From NCBI RefSeq assembly GCF_019320115.1, contig NC_089593.1, positions 33,312,536 through 33,376,535 on the forward strand: a stretch of DNA of 64,000 nucleotides, read 5' to 3'. Made by a program: the position numbers and the translations under genes. The DNA comes from Miscanthus floridulus. Its lineage: Eukaryota > Streptophyta > Magnoliopsida > Poales > Poaceae. Each line of letters begins with the position of its first letter. The first letter of the stretch is position 1. Below the pieces are notes generated by a model. The model was not told where the DNA came from and did not search any database. It saw only the letters and a list, made by a program, of their open reading frames with translations. Positions 57,007-64,000 of this stretch are shown piece after piece.

Positions 57007-57099
57007 TGTCAGGTATCTATACCCGGGTATCTAAGCCAAAGGATTAATGAGCATCAAGTTAGGTCATCCGATGGTTAAGGACGCAACTGCGACCTCTTT

Positions 57100-57420
57100 T
57101 GACTCTGAGGATGAGGTTTCCGCCTCGTCTGACCCCTAGGGGCCAGGCCATGCCTCATCCAACTCTGAGTACGAGGTTTCTGTCTTGTCCGACCCCTAGG
57201 GGTAGGGCCACGCCACGTCCAACTCCAAAGACGAGGATTCTGCCTCATCCGACCCCTAGGGGCCAGGCCACGCCTCGTCCAACTCCAAGTATGAGGTTTC
57301 TGCTTCGTCCGACCCTAGGGGCCAGACCATGCCTCGTCCAACTATGAGGATGAGGTTTTCGCTTCGTCTGACCCCAAGGCGTGGGCTCTGAATCGTCTGG
57401 TCCCACGGGGAGGGCTCCGC
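57100..57420 (+). repeat. ~60-bp tandem repeats in the LTR U3 of Tat element 2
   Basis: About five imperfect units of ACGAGGTTTCTGCCTCGTCC followed by GACCCCTAGGGGCCAGGCCA. The core GAGG...CCTCGTC is reminiscent of the U3 units of Tat element 1. Confidence 0.8.
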
Positions 57421-58003
57421 CTCGCCTAACCCCCGAGGGTTGGATTCCATCTCGCTCGGCCCAAAGGGTGAGATTTCCGCCTCGTCCATTCCCTAGGGGT
57501 CGGATTTGCTATTGGACAAAAGCAGTGGCTCTAAGGTGGGACCCAAACCGCTTCAACCACTACGGCATGGAGGCGCATGCCTAGGAGCACATCTTGGACG
57601 CATCCTGATGCAACTGGCGGGCGCATCAGGCCATGCTAGGAGACTCATGTCGTCCACTATGTCAACAAGCCGGCACTGTGCTGCCAACTCCCTGCCTGAC
57701 CACCATCCAACGTCAGTCAACTGGTGTCAGTTGGCTAGCACTGTACCGCCAGCCCCCCATATGGCCTCTGTCAGGGGACCCTTTTGAATATTCTATCTGC
57801 TCGGATGGGATGGAAGACAAGAACAACGCATGACTCCCGCATGTATGCTACAGCAGCCAACAGGACCCCAGTGCGACGCCGCTGCCACCATGATCTATAG
57901 GGTCAGCGGGACCCACACGAAGAGGAGGACGACACATCTTTGGGAGCCCTATTTCTCTTTTTTTCCTCTTCCCTTTAGCTGTAACCCATGCTTTCCATTG
58001 GCC

Positions 58004-58010
58004 TATAATA
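58004..58010 (+). promoter_or_regulatory. TATA box in the LTR of Tat element 2
   Basis: TATAATA in GGCCTATAATAGGGAAAGC, at the position corresponding to GGCTATAAAAGGGAG of the first element. Confidence 0.55.
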
Positions 58011-58314
58011 GGGAAAGCAGAGCATCCCACCCGAGGATGGATCAGGTCATCGAACAAGTGCATCACACAGCATTGGTTCACCGCACCTCATCACAAATAG
58101 CACACCACTAGAGACTTGGAACCAATCCCTCTCTCACCAGTTTGTAACCCCTACTATGAACTTTGAGTGCTAGTAACACGAGCAGCAGCAATGAACTAGA
58201 TGTAGGGACATTCTGCCTGAACCAGTATAAACCTCGTGTCCTCTTAGCACACCATCCTAGCCAGAAGCGCAATATTACAAATTTACTCGTTGGTGTTTAC
58301 TCAAAACACCAATA

Positions 58315-58334
58315 GTTGCCACGCCAGGTAGGGG
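58315..58334 (+). other. Primer-binding site, Tat element 2
   Basis: GTTGCCACGCCAGGTAGGGG, aligned with GTTGGCGCGCCAGGTAGGGG of Tat element 1. Confidence 0.7.
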
Positions 58335-58379
58335 CCTTTTACGCGTTTTGACATCAACACTAGGCCTCGGATGGCTAGT

Positions 58380-60140
58380 CATGACATCAGCTAGGTTCCT
58401 AGCGTGCACGTGTGCATCGGGGACCTAGATTTCATTATCTCGGTGGAGGGAGAGCTGGCGTGGGTGCCCATCATCGTTCAACCCCTCCACTCCATCGGCC
58501 TCGACGCGATCACTGAAGCACTTGAGGAGCTGCGGTTGTGTGCGCTAGAGGCCCATGCCCCTAGGAGCGGCCAGCTCCACGACTTTGGCTATGGAAGGTT
58601 GGAGCGTCAACTCTATGTCTTCCTAGGACCCCAACCATCCCGGGAAGACCTACGCCACCTTACCTTCTTGTTCGCCAATATCATGGCATAGCTTGCCGGG
58701 GGAGAGCCTCTCTCCCTAGAATACCTCACCCGGAGCGCCCCGATAGTGCTCCCGTTCGGTCTCCACAACACCGTAGAAACCGTTGGCCACCTTGTGGTGC
58801 AACACATGATTTCATCCCCCGCGAACGATGAGTTCGTGGGGGTGATCGAACATGTCGAGGAATCTTTCCATGACCTCCTCGTAGAGGAGCCAAAGTCGCC
58901 CTTTGGCCCTAACTCCAGTAGGGGGAGCCATCACCCCTCTCATGAATGCTTCATGATAGGTACCCCCGAGGGATATGTCAAAAGCATCTGCGAGGAGGAG
59001 GCTTCCCCAACGAATGACCTCGATGATGAGGTCGAGGGAGATATAGGAGCCCCACCCCGCCTATGGGTGGAGCGACTGAAGGCCCGACACCTAGAGCCTG
59101 AGGCAGCATGACTCTAGATTAAGTAGGAACGCGTGGAGCTCGATCGCGAGATCGAGCGCCATGGAGACAGGGGGCACACACGCGCCATGGCCCATGACGT
59201 GAACCGGAGGATCGTCGAAGATGATCAGGCGCTCCCATACTTCACCTAGGCAAGCCAAAACATCACTGCTGTGGCAGCCTTGCTCAGGGGGCTTCCAGTG
59301 CCTGCGACGCCCGAGGATCAATGGGTCCACCACGAGATTCGCAAGCTACTCGAGCGTGCGGCCGTGTAGCAGGCTGAGATCTCATTGTCTCGGTGATAGG
59401 AGCTTGATGCCAGCCAGCGCACACCCTCAGTGTGACCCAACAAGGATGCATCAATCCACTAGGCACCGCACAATGGCAGGCCATGCATCATGGTTCCGGT
59501 GCAGGAGCGTCTCGGCCACAACCATGATGCGCGCGACACCCTCTACACCCATCGATGTATCCTCAATGATGCGGGGGAGGGGGCCAGTTGCAGCTACCAC
59601 CCTCGCCATGGTGCGCGCTACAACCACGAGGAGGACCAAAGTCATAGCCCCAAACCAATGGGGCCCTAGGCTTTTGGTTGGCATATCCTCAAGGTGGCGC
59701 TCCCGCCCTGATACCGTCCACCGACTAATGTCTTGAAATACTCCAAGGAAACGAACCTTGGCTTGTGGCTCGAGGACTACTGGCTTGCTTGCTAGGCTAG
59801 CGGGCCGATTAGTAATGACTTCGTCATCCATAATCTCCCCCTGTTCCTAGCTGACTCAGCACGAACATGGCTAGAGCATCTTCCGCCCAACTGCGTTCAT
59901 AGTTGGGTGGACCTAAAACAAATCTTCATGGGGAACTTCTAGGGCACTTACGTGTGCTTGGGAACCCCTAGGACTTGAAGAACTGTTAATAAAAGTTGGG
60001 AGAAACTCTCCATGAGTACATCCGATGCTTCTCCCGGTAGTGCAACGAGCTCTCCAATGTCGCCGATGCCGATGTCATCGGAGCCTTCCTATCAGGGATC
60101 ACCTGTGAGTCCCTGGTCCATAAGTTGGGATGTAAGGGCC
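58380..60140 (+). pseudogene. gag of Tat element 2, broken and truncated
   Basis: N-terminal part from 58404 (MHVCIGDLDFIISVEGELAW) and acidic/basic middle segments to about 59110 are mostly open. The capsid core near 59790-60120 shows IHNLPLFLADSARTWLEHLP, CVHSWVDLKQIFMGNF, then LHEYIRCFSR and GITCESLVHKLG with several TAG stops. It ends at GPRTD near 60140, where RNase H sequence begins directly. The zinc knuckle and protease are missing. Confidence 0.78.
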
Positions 60141-60142
60141 CA

Positions 60143-60480
60143 CGAACTGATGAAGAAGGGCACTAGGGTCAGGCTAGTTTTCATTTTCCCCCTCGAGGTG
60201 CGCATGAGGTACGCAATTCACATCCACTTCTCGGTTTCAAATAATGCGGCTGAGTACGAGGTACTTGTCAATGGCTTTTGCATCGCCATTGAGTTGGGCA
60301 TCCGACGGCTTGACGTCCAAGGCGGCTCGCAACTAGTCGTTGACTAGGTCATGAAGGAGTCAAGTTGCCACAATGCCAAGATGGTTGTGTACTATCATGA
60401 AGTCTGACAGTTGGAAGACAAGTTTGACAGCCTCGAGCTCAACCATATCCCAAGGTGGCTCAATGAAGCAGCCGACCGTT
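60143..60480 (+). pseudogene. RNase H of Tat element 2
   Basis: LMKKGTRVRLVFIFPLEVRM, then VSNNAAEYEVLVNGFCIAIE, LGIRRLDVQGGSQLVVD, a TAG stop, and LEDKFDSLELNHIPRWLNEA. The order and spacing match the RNase H domain of Tat elements (NNAAEYEAL core). The front of the domain and all of RT are deleted. Confidence 0.82.
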
Positions 60481-60639
60481 AGCGAAGATGGCATCAAGCC
60501 GAGAGCCGGTCCCCACCGGCATCTTCGCTAGTGACCAATACAAACCCTTGGTCCAATACTAGGAACCAGAATAGGGCGGCAACGAGCTGTTAGTTCTGGG
60601 CTCGGGGGCTGACCGACCCTTAGTTTCATCCGATCCCAT

Positions 60640-61925
60640 GGTCATGGAACTCGTCAAAGACCCAGTGGCGGAGCCCGACCCTCCAACTGACTGGAGAACA
60701 CCTTATCTCGATTGCCCCCTCCACAAGGTGCTCCCTACTGACAAGATAGAGGCCCGATAGCGCGCGCGTCGCACCAAGTCCTTCGTCGTCATCAAAGGGG
60801 ACCTCTACAAGCACAGCCACACTAGAATCCTGCAGCGTTGCATCCCCACCGAGCTGGGGAAGGACCTGCTAGTTGACATCCATGGAGGGGTCTATGAACA
60901 TCACGCCGCACCTAGAACCTCAGCCAGAAACACATTCCAGAAAGGTTTTTACTTGCCAAACACAGTGGCCTACGCCGAGTAGGTCGTACGCACCTACAAA
61001 GGATGCTAGTACTATGCTTGGTAAACTCACCTACTGGCCCAAGCGCTCCAGACAATCCCCATCATGTGGCCATTCGTGGTTTGGGGCTCAACCTTGTGGG
61101 GCCCCTCAAGAGGGCTCCTGAGGGCTTTACACACTTACCTGTCACCATGGACAAGTTCACGAAGTGGATAGAGGCTCAGCCGATCACCATGATCAAATCT
61201 GAGCAGACCGTGTTGTTCTTCACGGACATCGTCCATCGCTTTGGAGTCCCAAACTCCATTATCACGGACAACGACACTCAGTTCACTAGGAAGAAGTTCC
61301 TCCAATTCTACAATGAATATCGCATCAGTGTCGACTAGGCCGCCATAGCGCACCGCCGTACGAAAAGGCAAGTCAAGTGCGCAAATGGCATGGTCCTATA
61401 GGGCCTCAAGCCTAGGATCTTCAATCGGTTGAACAAGTTTGGTGGATGATGGGTCATCGAGCTTCCCATGGTACTCTAGAGCCTAAGGACGTCCAGTAGT
61501 CGGGCAACTAGTTACACGTTGTTTTTCATGGTCTATGGCTCCGAAGCCATCCTCCCGACCGACCTTGACTACGGAGCACCAATGGTCAAGTCCTACAACG
61601 AGTAGGGAAACGAAGCATCTTTGGAAGACGCCATGGACCTTCTTGATGAAGCACGTGACATCGCCCTGCTCCGTTCGGCCAAATACCAGCAAGCGCTACA
61701 GCAGTATCACAGCCAATGCGTATGGGGTTGTGCCTTCAGTGTAGGTGATTTAGTCCTTCACCGCATCCAGAGCAACAAAAATCGCCACAAGCTTTTAGCG
61801 CCATGGGAAGGACCGTACATCATCGTAGAAGTATTCTGACCCAGCACCTACAAGCTCAAGACCGATGATGGCAAAGCCATCACCAATGCCTAGAACATCG
61901 AGCAGCTACGTCACTTTTACCCATA
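60640..61925 (+). pseudogene. Integrase of Tat element 2, near full length, broken
   Basis: The zinc-binding part has HGGVYEHHAAPRT and a CxxC-type VVRTYKGC near 60880-61010. The catalytic core has LNLVGPLKRAPEGFTHLPVT, MDKFTKWIEAQPI and FGVPNSIITDNDTQFTRKKF. The C-terminal part has TLFFMVYGSEAILPTDLDYG, DEARDIALLRSAKYQQALQQ and LLAPWEGPYIIVEVF. At least seven in-frame stops, most of them TAG, interrupt one largely continuous frame, a pattern of ageing by point mutation. Confidence 0.88.
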
Positions 61926-62406
61926 GTATTTCCATTCCAAAGCTTCCGATTTGCTTATCGAACTAAGTATTGTTTCTGCAAAAACCGAAAAATGTTACCT
62001 CCTATCAGGTTCGGTTCCGATCTAATCGGTCTTCAGTAACACCCGACCCCAGCAACTACCTAGGGTCGGGTTTTACTCAGGGGCTGATAGGAGTACATAT
62101 ACTCAGAAACATTTTCCCATCCAACCCTTCTTTTTTTGATGAGACCTAGAAATAAGAGTTGTTGAAAACTAATGATGAGTAAAGATGGTCAGAATGCAAA
62201 AAGCCTACGCCCCGACTGCTATGGCATCACTTGCTCACCGGCGTGATCATTACTTAGTTGCTCGCAACTTAAGTTTCTAGTGCCTTAACATAAAATAAGG
62301 GATGGATCGCAATGAACTTTATATATATATACAAAGAGGCCAAACAACATTTCTGGCCATAATAAAAGTCTTTACAAAAGGACCGACACTGGACTCAGCT
62401 CACTAA
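61926..62406 (+). other. Spacer between integrase and the antisense gene, Tat element 2
   Basis: Non-coding. Includes GGGTCGGGTTTTACTCAGGGGCTGATAGG near 62060 and a short TA run near 62320. It matches the corresponding spacer of Tat element 1 in position. Confidence 0.5.
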
Positions 62407-64000
62407 TTAAACACTCTTTGGCAGGATTTCTTCTCCAACCTTCTCCACTAGGTCCTGCGCCAAGAGAGCCGTTTCCTTCTCAATTTCGTCCAGCTCGGCA
62501 TCAGTGTAGCCAGGCGCGAAGCCCTCACTGATCACTGATAGGTCAATGTTAGCATAGTGGGAGCAGGCGATGGCGAACGTACGATGGACGCCAGTGTGCA
62601 GGGCCTCCCTTGCAAGTGCGCACGCTCGGTCCAGGATCTAGGTAACTCGGATTGCGAGTGAGCTCGTCTCTACAGATGGGGTGACCCCAAGGTCATCGAA
62701 GACCAACCCGATGGCAGCATGCAAGGCGTCGTGGTCGTCGCTCTCCAACTAGAGTTGACCCGCACCTCAGAGAGTTGCCTCTATAGGGCTGCCCTAGCCA
62801 AAAATCAAAGAGCGTCAGAAAAGCGACTGCAAATGTCAAAACAAGAAGGTAACTAGAGCCTCACCATTCACTTGCTCCTCAAGGATCGTCATCTCCCTCT
62901 AGAGCACGCCAACATCCCCGGCCAAGGCGGCGGCCAGGCCCTCAGCTTCTTTTTTGACTTCTACTCGCTTTCGAGCGCTCGTTGAGCAAGGTTGAGGGTC
63001 AGGTGGAGTCGTCCAAGCTCCGCGGCATCTTCCTTGGCCTTGGCTACCACAGCCTTGAGCTTGTCCTCGGCCTCATCAGCGTGTTGACGGGCTTCCTGTT
63101 CCTTGGTTTGGAGGCTCACCACTTCCTCCTATAGCCACGGCACTTTGGTAGCAAGCCCCTAGACCTCCCTCTCGTGACAAAGGAATAGAGACTTCTCCCG
63201 GCTACGCATCGTAAGGGACTACAAAAAATCAGGTTAGAATTATATAAACAGTGCTCAAAAGTAGAAAACATGAAGACATGACAAACCTAGATGGCGGGGG
63301 CGATGTCATCCTTCAAAACCCCCAACGCATCGGTCAGACAGCGGACAATGGACTCAAGTCCCGAGCGCACGCTCATCTAGTCCTTCTCTTCCACCAGGTC
63401 GTCGAGGGTGAACAACGAGTCGCTTAGGTCCAGCCGCCTGGCCTAGTGGAGCCGACTTCCTCCCCACACGAGTGGATCGTCACTTGGCTAGACAAGGGAC
63501 CTAGAGGCCAGCCCCAACCGAGGGGTCAGCCATTGCAACCGTCGGCGTCGGCCCGACGAGGGCCAATGGAACCACCTCCGTCACCGGTGCTCCCTCGGGA
63601 GTGGATCCTCCGATGGCAGAGGAGGCTAGTAGTTTGGGCTCTGAAGTCCGAGCCAACACCGCATCTGCAGGGGATGCCTCGCTAGCGCCTCCTCCTACCT
63701 ACCCCACCTCGGGCGTGTCGACCGACGCGAGCACCGATTCCACAAGCGCCTCCCCCGGCGCAACCGTCGCCTCCACCTCCCCTGCTTCCTCCGGCGGCGC
63801 CGTGCCCACCTCAATGCCATCATGGCACGCCCCTAGCACCATGCCAGTAGGCTCCTAGGGGATTCATCGATGCTCCAGGATCTTCCACGATGCCAACTCC
63901 AGGCGGTTGGTAAGGATGGTCCTACGGAAAGCACCAACATCACACGATGAAATCTGAGATCACAACGAAATGGCAAAGAAGTTGTTAACTCACCTCGACG
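62407..64000 (-). pseudogene. Antisense gene of Tat element 2, 3' half
   Basis: The stop is at 62407. The last exon reads HTGVHRTFAIACSHYANIDL and EGFAPGYTDAELDEIEKETA, aligning with HTGIKRALAVISSHYVGIDL of the first element. Further right are coiled-coil and Ala/Ser/Thr/Glu-rich parts (62870-63860) on the minus strand. The Transposase_28-like domain would lie beyond the window. Stops are frequent. Confidence 0.65.

Larger units (their letters stand above)
57007..58314 (+). repeat. 5' LTR of Tat element 2
   Basis: 1308 bp. Shares the overall plan of Tat element 1 (U3 repeats, TATA, ACCTC-TGTC signals near the end), but the sequences are clearly diverged, so it is a different family. The terminal CA has mutated to TA. 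Confidence 0.85.
57007..64000 (+). mobile_element. Second Tat-lineage gypsy element, continues past the window
   Basis: The LTR at 57007-58314 begins TGTCAGGTATC and ends CACCAATA. A primer site GTTGCCACGCCAGGTAGGGG follows. Then come gag, RNase H, integrase and the antisense gene. The 3' LTR is outside the window. The sequence before the LTR (CAAGG, 57002-57006) is the expected target duplication to look for at the other end. Many in-frame TAG codons where relatives have CAG or TGG show decay. Confidence 0.9.

Noticed and set aside
1..64000. tRNA or rRNA genes
   Set aside because: No cloverleaf-like or rRNA-like segment was recognised on reading. A tRNAscan-type search was not possible.

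Overview
This is plant nuclear DNA, most likely from a large-genome grass. The evidence is GC-rich exons with GT-AG introns, Stowaway-, Tourist- and hAT-type MITEs, CACTA transposons, Tat and Athila Ty3/gypsy retrotransposons, Copia and L1-type LINEs. I recognise one plausible intact host gene, a GT47 exostosin-family glycosyltransferase at 26335-28025 on the minus strand. Almost everything else is mobile DNA in nested layers, mostly decayed. The species cannot be fixed from the sequence; an Andropogoneae-type grass is a guess.

Left part (1-22277): a 10.5-kb CACTA element (350-10867, TSD TAA) carries a TNP2-type transposase gene on the minus strand and a second minus-strand transcription unit, possibly a captured gene. 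Next is a complete but internally deleted Tat-lineage gypsy element (11068-22272, TSD CTTAG, two 1516-bp LTRs). In it, gag is fused to the end of integrase, and a long antisense gene with its own TATA box lies between integrase and the 3' LTR.

Middle part (22278-36781): a 195-bp hAT MITE, a GC-rich LTR-like tract, a LINE fragment and the GT47 gene. About 215 bp upstream of that gene's start codon is a Stowaway-like MITE split by two insertions: a TRIM retroelement array with four LTRs (TSD TTAAG) and a 1.4-kb poly(A)-type insert with a 17-bp target duplication. Then come a 1.3-kb non-autonomous CACTA element with a C48-peptidase-like coding tail (TSD GAA), a Tourist MITE (TSD TTA) and the start of a TGTAACACCC-type LTR.

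Right part (36782-64000): a nearly full L1-type LINE on the minus strand is cut in its pol gene by a 6-kb Copia element (39414-45388, TSD CATTC). Beyond it is a 2.46-kb near-palindrome (47200-49663) made of two head-to-head copies of the 5' end of a gypsy element. The right copy runs on into gag and is cut by an Athila element (minus strand, from 51176). The Athila is cut in turn by a second Tat element (57007 to the window end), also deleted in the middle of pol and also carrying the antisense gene.

The genes do not form a pathway; the window is a record of successive insertions. The most unusual items are the long palindrome (a potential hairpin-RNA source), the four-LTR TRIM array inside a MITE, the mini-CACTA with a peptidase tail, and the antisense gene kept in both deleted Tat elements.
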